Numbered from the stretch's first letter, positions 1-8,063 are shown. The stretch: DNA of 9,742 nt from Candidatus Latescibacterota bacterium (GCA_030643145.1 DAOWMJ010000064.1:1-9742), one strand, 5' to 3'. Program-made: numbers and translations. The notes: generated by a model from the letters alone, not told the origin.

Positions 1-2637
1 CCAATGTGGTATAAAGATAAAATATATTTTATCTCCGATAGAGAACATACTATGAATATTTACTGTCTGGACCGTTCGTCCGGGCAGATTCGAAAAGTAA
101 CAGATCATTCAAAGTATGATGTTAAATGGCCAAGCCTGGGCGATGGCGCCATTGTTTATGAAAATGCCGGATATCTTCATGTTTTAAATCTTGAAACAGA
201 GAAGACAGAAAAGATTTCAGTTGAAGTGCCGGCTGAACTTAAGATGAAGCGTCCCCGCTATGTTAACGCCTCCAGCATGATTCGTTCGTTCAGTATTTCA
301 CGTGAGGGAAACAGAGCGGTCTTTGGAGCGAGGGGCGATATCTTTACAGTTCCGGCGGAAAAGGGAGAACCTCGCAATCTTACAGCTACTTCGGGGACGC
401 GCGAGCGCTGCCCCGCCTTTTCTCCTGACGGCAAATGGGTCGCCTACTTCTCCGACAAGACTGGAGAGTATGAGGTCTATATCAGAAAACCGGATGGAAC
501 AGGTGAAGCAAAACGGATAACAAAGGGCCTGCGTAACTATCCCTTTGATCTTGTATGGTCCCCTAACAGCGAAAAGCTTCTTCTCCATGATCAGACTTAC
601 AAACTTTATTATATTGATATTGATAAGAAGGAGCTTCATAAAATCGCCGAGGATGACTGGGGCGATATTAATGATTATTCCTGGTCGAAAAACAGCGAAT
701 GGGTTACTTACGTAAAGCGTGGCGACAACGGTTACGGCTCAATATATGTTTATTCGATAAAGAAAGGCAAAACGCACAAACTCACGGATGATTTCTATAA
801 TGATTATGATCCGGTATTTGGCCCCGATGGCAAATATCTCTTTTTCCTCTCTGACCGGATGCTCAATTTCCGGTTCGGCGACAAAGAGTTCAATTACAGT
901 TTTGCTTTTCCCTCTAATCTCTGCGCGATGACCCTGAAAAAGGATACACCCTCACTTCTGGCTCCTGAAAGTGACGAGGTGAAGGAAAAAGACGAGAAAA
1001 ATGAAGATGAGGAGAAGAACGGGAAGAAAGACAACGGCAAGAAAGATAAGAAGGAAGACAAGGATAAAGATGAAGATAAAGCTCTCGAAATAGATTTCGA
1101 GGGTATTGAAAACAGAATTGTCGGATTGCCGGTGGGCAGGGGTAATTTTGTTGGACTTACGGCAACTGACGGTAAGGTCTTTTTTGTTGAGTTCCCGGAC
1201 AGGGTGTTTACCGGCGCGTACGGAGGGGGAATGGCGGGCGTTGCACTAAAATATTATGATATTGAGGAACGTGAAACGGAGGATGTAATCAGCGGGATTA
1301 ATGGTTATGAAGTTTCCTCGGACGGCAAAAAGATAATCTACAGCGCTATGGGCAAGTACGGTATTATCGATGCCGCTTCCGGCAATGATGTCGGCGATGG
1401 AAATCTCGATACGGACCTTCAAATGAAAATCTGTCCGTGTTGTGAATGGAAACAGATATTCAATGAAGCATGGAGGATGGAACGAGACTTCTTCTATGTT
1501 GAGAATATGCACGGTGTTAACTGGGATGATATTAAGAAGAGGTATGAAGTCTTGCTTCCATATCTTACCAGCAGATCTGATCTTAACTACATAATTGGCG
1601 AAATGATCGCTGAGTTGAGTGTCGGGCATTCCTACGTCGGCGGCGGTGATATGTCGGGAGGGAAAAAAGTTGGTGTAGGTTTGCTGGGCGCTGATTATAA
1701 GATCGATCATAAATCGGGCCGTTACTCTTTCTCGAAAATCTATCAGGGTAGAAACTGGGACGAGAAATTTGAAGCTCCTCTCGCGCAGCCCGGAGTGATG
1801 GTAAAAGAAGGCGACTATCTGATAGCCATTAATGGAAGAGAGCTGAAATATCCTGATAATCCGCACGCGATGCTGGAAAATCTTTCCGGAAAACAGGTTT
1901 TAATTAAGGTGGCGGATAATCCTTCGGGTGAGGACTCGAAAGAGTATACAGTTGTTCCGTGCGGCAGTGATATAACGTTGCGATATGCCGATTGGGTTAA
2001 CAGTAATCGCAAGAAGGCGCTTGAGGCCTCGGATGGGGATATTGGTTATCTTCATGTTCCGAACACGAGTGTGCGGGGGCTTCAGGAGTTCGCGCGGGGA
2101 TTTTACGCCCAGACCAACAAGAAGGGTTTAATAATCGATGTGAGATATAACAGCGGCGGATGGATTCCGACCATTTTTGTAGAGAGATTGGGAAGAAAGG
2201 TTACCAGTATGTGGGCGCAGCGTTATGGAAAACCGGGCAAATTCCCCGGAGCCGCTCCCGAGGGACATCTTGCATGTATAATAAATGAATATGCGGGCTC
2301 GGGCGGAGACGCATTCCCCTATTTTTTCCGTCAGGCTGGACTTGGCCCTCTGATTGGTAAAAGAACATGGGGTGGTCTTGTGGGTATGAACAGGAGTATC
2401 CCGTTGGTTGATGGAGGAATGGTGACGGTTCCCACTATAGGATTCTATGAAATGTCAGGTGACTGGGGCATTGAAAATATTGGAGTCGAACCCGATATAG
2501 AAGTGGAAAATAGCCCAGAGCTTGTAGTTGAAGGCAGAGATCCTCAGCTTGAAAGAACTATTGAATATTTGAAGAAAAAGATTAAAGAGGATACTCCGAA
2601 ACTACCGAAGAAACCCGACGCGCCGGACAAGAGCTGA
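1..2637 (+). CDS. Tricorn protease homologue (S41-type serine protease), 5' end outside window
   Basis: Large self-compartmentalising serine protease that trims oligopeptides, normally about 1,050-1,100 residues; 877 residues are visible from the first ATG at position 4. The frame is already open at base 1, and similarity to the family starts mid-domain, so the start lies upstream. Counting from that ATG, residues 1-315 are WD40-like/PD40 beta-propeller repeats (for example FSPDGKWVAYFSD near 139-151). Residues 323-360 are a Lys/Asp/Glu-rich linker. A second, incomplete propeller stretch runs to about 470, a C1 helical domain follows, then a PDZ domain at roughly 590-655, and the S41 catalytic core to about 835. 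Candidate catalytic residues are His542 (GHSYV), nucleophile Ser766 (AGSGGDAFPYFF) and Glu824 (GIENIGVEPD). No internal stop is seen. It ends in TGA and is followed by an intrinsic terminator. The family assignment is firm; the substrate is unknown. Confidence 0.93.
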   Translation, partial: PMWYKDKIYFISDREHTMNIYCLDRSSGQIRKVTDHSKYDVKWPSLGDGAIVYENAGYLHVLNLETEKTEKISVEVPAELKMKRPRYVNASSMIRSFSISREGNRAVFGARGDIFTVPAEKGEPRNLTATSGTRERCPAFSPDGKWVAYFSDKTGEYEVYIRKPDGTGEAKRITKGLRNYPFDLVWSPNSEKLLLHDQTYKLYYIDIDKKELHKIAEDDWGDINDYSWSKNSEWVTYVKRGDNGYGSIYVYSIKKGKTHKLTDDFYNDYDPVFGPDGKYLFFLSDRMLNFRFGDKEFNYSFAFPSNLCAMTLKKDTPSLLAPESDEVKEKDEKNEDEEKNGKKDNGKKDKKEDKDKDEDKALEIDFEGIENRIVGLPVGRGNFVGLTATDGKVFFVEFPDRVFTGAYGGGMAGVALKYYDIEERETEDVISGINGYEVSSDGKKIIYSAMGKYGIIDAASGNDVGDGNLDTDLQMKICPCCEWKQIFNEAWRMERDFFYVENMHGVNWDDIKKRYEVLLPYLTSRSDLNYIIGEMIAELSVGHSYVGGGDMSGGKKVGVGLLGADYKIDHKSGRYSFSKIYQGRNWDEKFEAPLAQPGVMVKEGDYLIAINGRELKYPDNPHAMLENLSGKQVLIKVADNPSGEDSKEYTVVPCGSDITLRYADWVNSNRKKALEASDGDIGYLHVPNTSVRGLQEFARGFYAQTNKKGLIIDVRYNSGGWIPTIFVERLGRKVTSMWAQRYGKPGKFPGAAPEGHLACIINEYAGSGGDAFPYFFRQAGLGPLIGKRTWGGLVGMNRSIPLVDGGMVTVPTIGFYEMSGDWGIENIGVEPDIEVENSPELVVEGRDPQLERTIEYLKKKIKEDTPKLPKKPDAPDKS

Positions 2638-2750
2638 TTTGAGCAAACCCGGCTCTAATCAGCAACAGGGACGTGTTGATGTTGCAAGCGTGAGAAGTTG
2701 TGAATCAGTGTAACTTATGCTGAAAAAGAAAGTTGCTGGAGAGCCCGCGG

Positions 2751-2789
2751 ACTGAGGGTCCCTCGAAAACGAGGGGCCCTCAGTTTTTT
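2751..2789 (+). terminator. Rho-independent terminator of the tricorn gene
   Basis: A 14-bp stem (arms 2751-2764 and 2771-2784, one G-U pair) closes a GAAAAC loop and runs into six Ts at 2784-2789. It lies about 115 bases after the tricorn stop codon. On the opposite strand the hairpin is not followed by a T-run, so it should work mainly for the rightward gene. Confidence 0.9.
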
Positions 2790-2836
2790 ATCTGAGTTTC
2801 CGGGTATAGCTCACCGTTCGATGTTCCACATGGAGA

Positions 2837-5563
2837 TCACTTAATTTCTGTAAGCTCAGTAGTTGCAATTCCTCCTCCATACTGAGCAGGAAGCTGCAAT
2901 ATACTCTTTACCACACAGCGGGATTTTTCACTGCTGACAAAGTATGTGCCGCCGCCCGGCTCGTCCTCCATCGGCTTTACTGTGAGCTTGAATGCCTTAA
3001 AATCACCGGCAGGAACACTTATTTTTTCGATTCCGACAACTTCGAGGGAATACATTTTAACCTTCTGGCTCATAATATCGAAGGAACGATAGGTTGTTTT
3101 ATAACCTTCCGCGAGAGGAAGAGCTGTGAGCGCGATTTCAACCGCGGAGCTCGGTCCGAAGATAGGGGCTTCCAGTTCAATTTCAAAAGGAATGTCGTTT
3201 CCACTCATATTAATTTTGCCGGATACCGATTTCTCGGTATAGGTTATATTAATTTTCGCCGGCCCCTGGTTCACCTCTGAGCTTACGGCAAGCAGGTTGT
3301 CGCGTCTGATACTGACCTTGTCAACGGCATTGCCCATCGGGCTCTTTTGAGTTGTTGTAATAAGCCATACGGGCATTTCATCAAGGGATGATTCTTCGAT
3401 GGTTCTGTCCGCGCTAAGTTCAATTTCATTTCCCATCACAGACGCGACTATTTTGTATTTCAGGGTCATAGCGTTTATCGTTTCCGGGTTGACCTCCGGG
3501 AGAGGGGCCGATTTGGCTGATTCATAGCCCTTGGGCGCTTCGGGCATTGTCACGCTGTCAATCGGAACTGTAATTTCGTCCAGCCTTTTCTGGATTTCAG
3601 GGGACACTGATTTCTGGAAACGCCCTCCGAGATGTTCGGCTAAAAACTTTTCCATCGCGACGGTGAAGGCCATACGGTTTTCTACTCCCGCGAATCCATG
3701 TCCTTCATCGGGAGCGACTATGTATTCAACGTCTCTTCCAAGGTCGCGCATCGCGACGACTATCTGGTCCGCTTCAGCCTTTTTTACTCTCGGATCATTC
3801 GCCCCCTGGACAACCAGCAGCGGGGCCTTGATCTTATCAGCGCTGAAGAGGGGTGACTGGCGACGAAGTCTTTTAGCGTCTTCGGGATCATCCGGGTCGC
3901 CGACATGCTCGTTAAAGAATGCACGCGCTGTTTCCCAGTATGGGGGGATCGTATTGAGAAGGGTTATGAGGTTGGAGACTCCAACATAGTCAACGCCGGC
4001 GGCGTAAAGATCAGGAGTAAAGGCAAGCCCCGCGAGTGTAGCGTAGCCGCCGTATGATCCTCCGAAAATAGCTACCTTGTCAGGATCGGCTATACCTTCG
4101 TTAACAAGATAATTGACGCCATCGGTAATGTCGTCCTGCATGGCATCTCCCCATTCTCTTTTTGCGGCGTTAAAGAAAGATTTACCGTATCCTGTCGATC
4201 CGCGGAAGTTCATCTGAAAAACGGCATATCCTCTGTTCGCGAGAAATTGCGCGTAAGGGTTATAACCCCAGTTATCTCTGGCCCAGGGCCCGCCATGCGG
4301 GTTAACAACAAGAGCCAGGTTTTTTGCTTCAACATTCTTGGGGGTTGTCAGGTAACCGTGTATTGAAAGTCCGTCTCTTGACTTATAACATATTGGTTTC
4401 ATTGGGGCAAGATGCTCGACCGGAAGATTCGGCCTCGAGCGATAGAGGAATTCTACCTTATCTCTTTTCATGTCATAGAGATATCTGGCGCCGGGATCTG
4501 TGTCGCTGGTCGCGGCTACAAGCCAGTAGCGTTCATCCTTTGTGGCGGATCCCATGTATATATCGCCGTCGGGGAGTTTGTTTTTCAGTTTTTTGTAAGC
4601 AGTTTTGAATTTCCAGTTCTTCCAGTAGATGCGCAGCCTGTCACCTACATAGTATGTAGCGATAATTTCATCTGTTTTATCGGAGAAAATTGTTCCGCCG
4701 AAGTCAACCTCATTTTTAGGATCTGATTCAACAAACTTTTCTTCAAGTGTTTCAGGATTAAAGAGGATAAGCCTGGACAGATCGACATCCTCTCCCTTGT
4801 TTGTTGACATGTAAAACCATTCCCCATCCTCATGGAAAGCGATTGGGCCGGCCTGTTCTTCGTTCGTGCAGGTATAGATGGAAGTCATTATGTCATCGTC
4901 AATCCGGAATATTTCGGAGCCGCCGTCATCGGTCTCTCTTACGGCAAGGCGCAGGTTGCTGTCCTGGTCGAAAACCCAGCCGGCCATCTTTTCCTTGTTT
5001 TCCCTGATCAGCTCGCGTTCACCGGTGTCAATATTCAGGCGATAGATATCGTGGTAGCGCTGATCGCGTTCGTTAAGGCCGATGTAGATTATGTTCGGTG
5101 TTTCTTCGGGGAGAGCGTAGATTCTTGTCGTCACGCTGTCCACCGGCGTCAGATCGCGGGCCTCAGGCACATCCTGGCCCGCAGCGAGTTGTTCGGCAGG
5201 ATCAACCGCATAGATATGAAAGTTTTCATTCCCCCCCTTATCCTGGATATAGAGAATATACTTGCTGTCTGTTGTCCAGAAATATCCCCTTACCGGACGT
5301 GTCGTGTCTGCCGTAACGGGGATGGCATCCTCAAAGGGCTGATGAAACTCCTTAACCCAGATATTAAGAATGTCTTTGTAGGGTTTGAGGAATGATATGT
5401 ATTTGCCGTCGGATGAAATCTGCGCGCCGGCGATTTCAGGGTCGCCGAAGAGCACATCCCTTTCGATAATAGGGGGCAGATCATTCAGGTATGACAGGTC
5501 TGCCGCGGATAACGAAACCGCGACTAGAAGCACTACAGCCAATAATCCAGTCAATTTTTTCAT
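2837..5563 (-). CDS. Exported S9 family (prolyl oligopeptidase/DPP-like) peptidase with C-terminal DUF3108-like extension
   Basis: Serine peptidase of the alpha/beta-hydrolase S9 clan, expected to cleave small peptides in the periplasm or outside the cell; 908 residues. Residues 1-21 form a signal peptide (MKKLTGLLAVVLLVAVSLSA, then AD). About 35-385 is the beta-propeller that gates access. About 390-645 is the hydrolase domain, with oxyanion motif HGGP (423-426), nucleophile Ser503 in GGSYGG, Asp590 in GANDPR and His622 in DEGHGF, so the triad is complete. S9 proteins of this type normally end near residue 650. Here about 250 further residues follow: a Pro-rich link (665-695), then a beta-rich domain with IEKISVPAGDFKAFKLTV (845-862), reminiscent of DUF3108/LolA-like envelope domains. 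The ATG at 5563 has an AAGGAGG Shine-Dalgarno. It is convergent with the tricorn gene and divergent from ssrA. The peptidase call is firm; the identity of the extension is tentative. Confidence 0.93.
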   Translation of the reverse strand: MKKLTGLLAVVLLVAVSLSAADLSYLNDLPPIIERDVLFGDPEIAGAQISSDGKYISFLKPYKDILNIWVKEFHQPFEDAIPVTADTTRPVRGYFWTTDSKYILYIQDKGGNENFHIYAVDPAEQLAAGQDVPEARDLTPVDSVTTRIYALPEETPNIIYIGLNERDQRYHDIYRLNIDTGERELIRENKEKMAGWVFDQDSNLRLAVRETDDGGSEIFRIDDDIMTSIYTCTNEEQAGPIAFHEDGEWFYMSTNKGEDVDLSRLILFNPETLEEKFVESDPKNEVDFGGTIFSDKTDEIIATYYVGDRLRIYWKNWKFKTAYKKLKNKLPDGDIYMGSATKDERYWLVAATSDTDPGARYLYDMKRDKVEFLYRSRPNLPVEHLAPMKPICYKSRDGLSIHGYLTTPKNVEAKNLALVVNPHGGPWARDNWGYNPYAQFLANRGYAVFQMNFRGSTGYGKSFFNAAKREWGDAMQDDITDGVNYLVNEGIADPDKVAIFGGSYGGYATLAGLAFTPDLYAAGVDYVGVSNLITLLNTIPPYWETARAFFNEHVGDPDDPEDAKRLRRQSPLFSADKIKAPLLVVQGANDPRVKKAEADQIVVAMRDLGRDVEYIVAPDEGHGFAGVENRMAFTVAMEKFLAEHLGGRFQKSVSPEIQKRLDEITVPIDSVTMPEAPKGYESAKSAPLPEVNPETINAMTLKYKIVASVMGNEIELSADRTIEESSLDEMPVWLITTTQKSPMGNAVDKVSIRRDNLLAVSSEVNQGPAKINITYTEKSVSGKINMSGNDIPFEIELEAPIFGPSSAVEIALTALPLAEGYKTTYRSFDIMSQKVKMYSLEVVGIEKISVPAGDFKAFKLTVKPMEDEPGGGTYFVSSEKSRCVVKSILQLPAQYGGGIATTELTEIK

Positions 5564-5567
5564 TGGT

Positions 5568-5574
5568 CCTCCTT
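5568..5574 (-). promoter_or_regulatory. Ribosome binding site of the S9 peptidase
   Basis: AAGGAGG on the minus strand, four bases before the ATG at 5563. It fixes the start codon, which also gives a clean signal peptide. Confidence 0.85.
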
Positions 5575-5615
5575 CATCTTTTCATGGTTTAGAGTTAACA
5601 ATTAATTTAGCGCCG

Positions 5616-5644
5616 ATTGTATTACTCCTGCCGGAAAAAGGCAA
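5616..5644 (-). promoter_or_regulatory. Predicted sigma70-type promoter for the S9 peptidase
   Basis: Reading the minus strand, TTGCCT (5644-5639) and TACAAT (5621-5616) are separated by exactly 17 bases. The -10 matches the consensus at 5 of 6 positions and the -35 at 4 of 6. Transcription would start near 5609, giving a leader of about 45 bases. This is prediction by consensus only. Confidence 0.55.
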
Positions 5645-5707
5645 TAAATATATTGAGTAAAATCCCTGACTTATTCTGATATTTTTACATTCGCTGAGCT
5701 GCGGGGC

Positions 5708-5736
5708 TTTACATCTTCCGTGATTCGGAGTATATT
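5708..5736 (+). promoter_or_regulatory. Predicted sigma70-type promoter of ssrA (tmRNA)
   Basis: TTTACA (5708-5713) and TATATT (5731-5736) are 17 bases apart, each 5 of 6 to consensus. The expected start near 5743 is about 20 bases before the mature 5' end, consistent with a short leader removed by RNase P. A second -10-like TAGATA lies at 5744-5749. Confidence 0.65.
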
Positions 5737-5854
5737 TAGATTGTAGATACACCTCAGTTATGGGGGCGAACGGATTCGACGGGGATAGATGAGGCAGGGG
5801 AAGCGTGTCGAGGTTGCCATCATGACCTCGTTAAACAGGTGGCAAAACACAATT

Positions 5855-5884
5855 GCCAACGACAATTTGGCATTGGCTGCTTAA
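5855..5884 (+). other. tmRNA-encoded proteolysis tag ANDNLALAA
   Basis: The internal reading frame starts at resume codon GCC (5855-5857) and reads Ala-Asn-Asp-Asn-Leu-Ala-Leu-Ala-Ala, then TAA at 5882-5884. The AND start and the LALAA end match the general tag pattern recognised by ClpXP-type proteases. The resume codon is chosen by comparison with the AND-type start of the E. coli tag, so the frame is sure but the exact first codon is inferred. Confidence 0.88.
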
Positions 5885-5981
5885 AAACAAGCAGCTCGTT
5901 CACTTCATCTGAGTCATCAGGGATGAATGCTGGGCGTCGATTACTGCTGACTAGCCTGTGGACTTTGTTCCCGGAAAACAG

Positions 5982-6047
5982 GCGAAACTTTAGGGATCTA
6001 GTTTCCGGGTTTTATGCCTGTTGGAAAACTTGGAAGCGAAACTTTAG
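5982..6047 (+). repeat. Repeated 12-base motif inside tmRNA pseudoknot region
   Basis: GCGAAACTTTAG occurs at 5982-5993 and again at 6036-6047, each a few bases after a GGAAAAC sequence. This suggests that two of the tmRNA pseudoknots are related copies or share a loop sequence. Confidence 0.7.
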
Positions 6048-6186
6048 CAACGGGATACACACGTAGAAGCCCTGTTGCAGTATTCTCGGACGCGGGTTCG
6101 ATTCCCGCCGCCTCCACCATCGCTTGAGTTGTTAAAGCAGAATCGTTTCTCTCCCGCGGGCCTGATGGCATTTTCCTTGCCGCCCG

Positions 6187-7818
6187 CTACCTGTTGTTAT
6201 CCATCTCTCTTTCAAGCCTTTCCATTCTTTTTCTCATCCCGGCGAGTTCGCGCTCCATGCGTGCATTATTGTCAGCTATGGATGCGAAACGCTCGGACGC
6301 TATATCGGCAGCTGTCATACCCGGGCTTACAGTTGAGCTTTCCTCAGAACTCCTGCCGTTGTCAGCGATAAGAGGGGCGACCGTGCCATAGGATGTCGGG
6401 AAATAGACAAGCGATAATTGCGCATTATTCACGAAAAATTCACCAGAGGTGCTGGTACGCATTCCAACATAATAGTAAGTATGGGTACCGGCAGATGCTG
6501 CGTAAAGTCCGTGCGCGGCAACAGGCATCCATAATAATGATACATTTGTAGCAGCGGAACACCCCACCCATATATCCTGGGTGCCCGAAAGTGAATAGCT
6601 GTTGTCTGAAACACCGACTATAGCCGTGCTGGTGGCTCCAGGGATGTGCTGTATTTGTATTCCACCGCTTGCCAGTACAAGGACATACCCGGAAGCAGGT
6701 ACTGTGATACTACTGGAAGTTATAACCGTGAAATCGTCTCCAAGCATCGTACTAAAACTTTCATTTTTACTGGCCACTCCCGGTTCATCGAGAATTTCGG
6801 AATTTGATATTGAGTTTACAGGAAGCTCTACCGAATTGTCGTCAGTGTTATCCATATTGAAAATAGCACTTTTGGAGTTTCCGAAAATAGAAACGCGGGT
6901 ATTGCCGTTTGCATAATCCCCGTTTACCCTGAATCCATGGGTTGAAGTGCTTGACCACACAGCAAAATATCCCCCTTCTCCATCATTGTCAGGTTTTAAC
7001 GAAGCTATTTCAATGCCGGTTTCATCAAATAATTGAAGGTATCCGCCATACTGACCGCCGCCAGGAGAATATTTACTGATACTTGCTATCGGGTTGGTTA
7101 TGCCGTTTTCGAAGAGTTCCAGTAGGCCGTCCTGAGTATTAGATCCGATTTTGATAGTTGTTTCATCGTTGGTGAGCAGGTCGGAAGCCGTCCAGATAGT
7201 ACCGTTGTGGCGTAGTGTTTGGCCAGAAATACCGGAGGGCAGGAAGTTGCTGCTGGGTGTCAGCGACAGCCACGAACTTCCGTCGTAACCCACAAAGTCC
7301 ATTCCATCCCATTGTATGGTCCCCGCGTTTCTAGCCGAGGAGGAGCCGAGATTTATAGCGCCGTTGACATGGAGTTTCTCAAGAGGTGAGGTAATGCCTA
7401 TTCCCACATTGCCCGTTGCCGGAAAGATATTGTTGGTTCCTGTAACCGCCATAGAGTTTAAGCTGTAGGCTGCGGCTGAAAGCACTGTTCTTGGAGTAAG
7501 CTCCGCTCCTCCCTCAACGCTGATCCCCAGGTAGTACTGATCATCGAAAGAGGGGGTTAGCACGCAGGTTTTGCCAAGCACGGCGTTGAATATCCCCTTT
7601 GTAACTGTCACCGCTTCTGTGCATTCCCAGATATGTGAGCCTCCGGTAGGAACTGTATACAACCTTAAGGTTAGATTGTAGCTGCCGTCAGTTACGACTG
7701 TACCCCCGTTGTCGGTTAAGATTCCCTGATAATTGATTGTTTTGGGCAGCTGTGCCGAAGAACCCGAAGCGGTAAGCATCGCCGTTAGAAATATGATAAT
7801 TCCCAGTTTCTTAATCAT
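6187..7818 (-). CDS. Secreted fibre-like/surface protein with C-terminal coiled coil (function unknown)
   Basis: A 543-residue exported protein if started at ATG 7818, which has an AAAAGGAGA ribosome binding site and opens straight into a signal peptide (MIKKLGIIIFLTAMLTASGSSA, then QLPKTINYQG). A frame-compatible ATG 14 codons upstream would bury the signal and is less likely. Residues 23-120 resemble the N-terminal domain found in many exported proteins of environmental bacteria (INYQGILTDNGG, GSYNLTLRLY, GIFNAVLG). Residues 130-160 hold a PATGNVGIGITSPLEKLHVNGAI stretch typical of tail-fibre-like and trimeric surface proteins. The middle is Gly/Ser/Asn/Thr-rich and low in charge. Residues about 505-541 form a charged heptad-like coiled coil (ARMERELAGMRKRMERLEREMD). 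No S74 chaperone domain follows. It may be a trimeric surface or adhesion fibre; this is inference. It ends in TAG. Confidence 0.85.
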   Translation of the reverse strand: MIKKLGIIIFLTAMLTASGSSAQLPKTINYQGILTDNGGTVVTDGSYNLTLRLYTVPTGGSHIWECTEAVTVTKGIFNAVLGKTCVLTPSFDDQYYLGISVEGGAELTPRTVLSAAAYSLNSMAVTGTNNIFPATGNVGIGITSPLEKLHVNGAINLGSSSARNAGTIQWDGMDFVGYDGSSWLSLTPSSNFLPSGISGQTLRHNGTIWTASDLLTNDETTIKIGSNTQDGLLELFENGITNPIASISKYSPGGGQYGGYLQLFDETGIEIASLKPDNDGEGGYFAVWSSTSTHGFRVNGDYANGNTRVSIFGNSKSAIFNMDNTDDNSVELPVNSISNSEILDEPGVASKNESFSTMLGDDFTVITSSSITVPASGYVLVLASGGIQIQHIPGATSTAIVGVSDNSYSLSGTQDIWVGCSAATNVSLLWMPVAAHGLYAASAGTHTYYYVGMRTSTSGEFFVNNAQLSLVYFPTSYGTVAPLIADNGRSSEESSTVSPGMTAADIASERFASIADNNARMERELAGMRKRMERLEREMDNNR

Positions 7819-7824
7819 TTGTTC

Positions 7825-7833
7825 TCTCCTTTT
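7825..7833 (-). promoter_or_regulatory. Ribosome binding site deciding the fibre-like protein start
   Basis: AAAAGGAGA on the minus strand, six bases before the ATG at 7818. It supports this start over the ATG at 7860, which would put 14 charged residues ahead of the signal peptide. Confidence 0.75.
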
Positions 7834-7870
7834 TCCGTCTCTGACCGTGTTAATAAGCATTTAATTTACC

Positions 7871-7892
7871 CTGTCTTATAGGACAGTTTTTT
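7871..7892 (+). terminator. Small hairpin followed by six Ts (possible weak terminator)
   Basis: CTGTC (7871-7875) pairs with GACAG (7882-7886) around a 6-base loop, followed by TTTTTT (7887-7892). The stem is only 5 bp and no rightward gene precedes it, so it may be chance. On the minus strand it lies in the leader of the fibre-like gene. Confidence 0.3.
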
Positions 7893-8046
7893 AGCGATGA
7901 TCTTTTTTGCCGGCAGCAGGACTGAAGTAATAAACTCCCGAACTTACCTGGTTTCCGCGGGAATCCCTCATGTCCATTTATATTCATAAATTACCTTAAC
8001 TCGAAATATGACATCGATACCTCCCCCCCCCCGAATCAGTGTCTCA

Positions 8047-8063
8047 AAAGTTAGTGTAACTTT
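8047..8063. repeat. Perfect short inverted repeat upstream of the transposase
   Basis: AAAGTTA and TAACTTT, separated by GTG. It sits within the presumed left end of the IS256-type element. It could be part of the terminal sequence or a transposase-binding site; that is inference. Confidence 0.6.

Larger units (their letters stand above)
5762..6119 (+). ncRNA. ssrA: tmRNA (transfer-messenger RNA)
   Basis: One-piece tmRNA of 358 bases, which rescues ribosomes stalled on broken mRNAs together with SmpB and marks the unfinished protein for proteolysis. The 5' strand GGGGGCG (5762-5768) pairs with CGCCTCC (6109-6115), including the G3-U70 pair read by alanyl-tRNA synthetase. The CCA end (6117-6119) is encoded. 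The 5' region has the conserved GGATTCGACGGGG motif, and the T arm is GCGGG/TTCGATT/CCCGC (6092-6108). Pseudoknot PK1 is visible: CGAGGT (5809-5814) with ACCTCG (5825-5830), and TTGCCA (5814-5819) with TGGCAA (5840-5845). A later pseudoknot uses CCCGGAAA (5970-5977) with TTTCCGGG (6002-6009), and ACAGGC (5978-5983) with GCCTGT (6016-6021). The convergent neighbour is the fibre-like gene. No clear T-run terminator follows. Confidence 0.97.

Noticed and set aside
298..2012. Minus-strand and alternative plus-strand open frames within the tricorn gene
   Set aside because: Shadows of a well-supported coding frame; no recognisable protein in any of them.
3531..5395. Several plus-strand open frames of 60-190 codons across the S9 peptidase
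   Set aside because: They are antisense to a gene with full catalytic motifs, lack ribosome binding sites, and their translations look like random low-complexity protein.
5839..6066. Open frame of 75 codons on the plus strand
   Set aside because: It lies entirely inside tmRNA and uses a frame other than the tag; no ribosome binding site or family resemblance.
6148..6187. Hairpin GCGGGC/GCCCGC between tmRNA and the fibre-like gene as a terminator
   Set aside because: It has an asymmetric interior, overlaps the stop codon of the fibre-like gene, and lacks a T-run on either strand.
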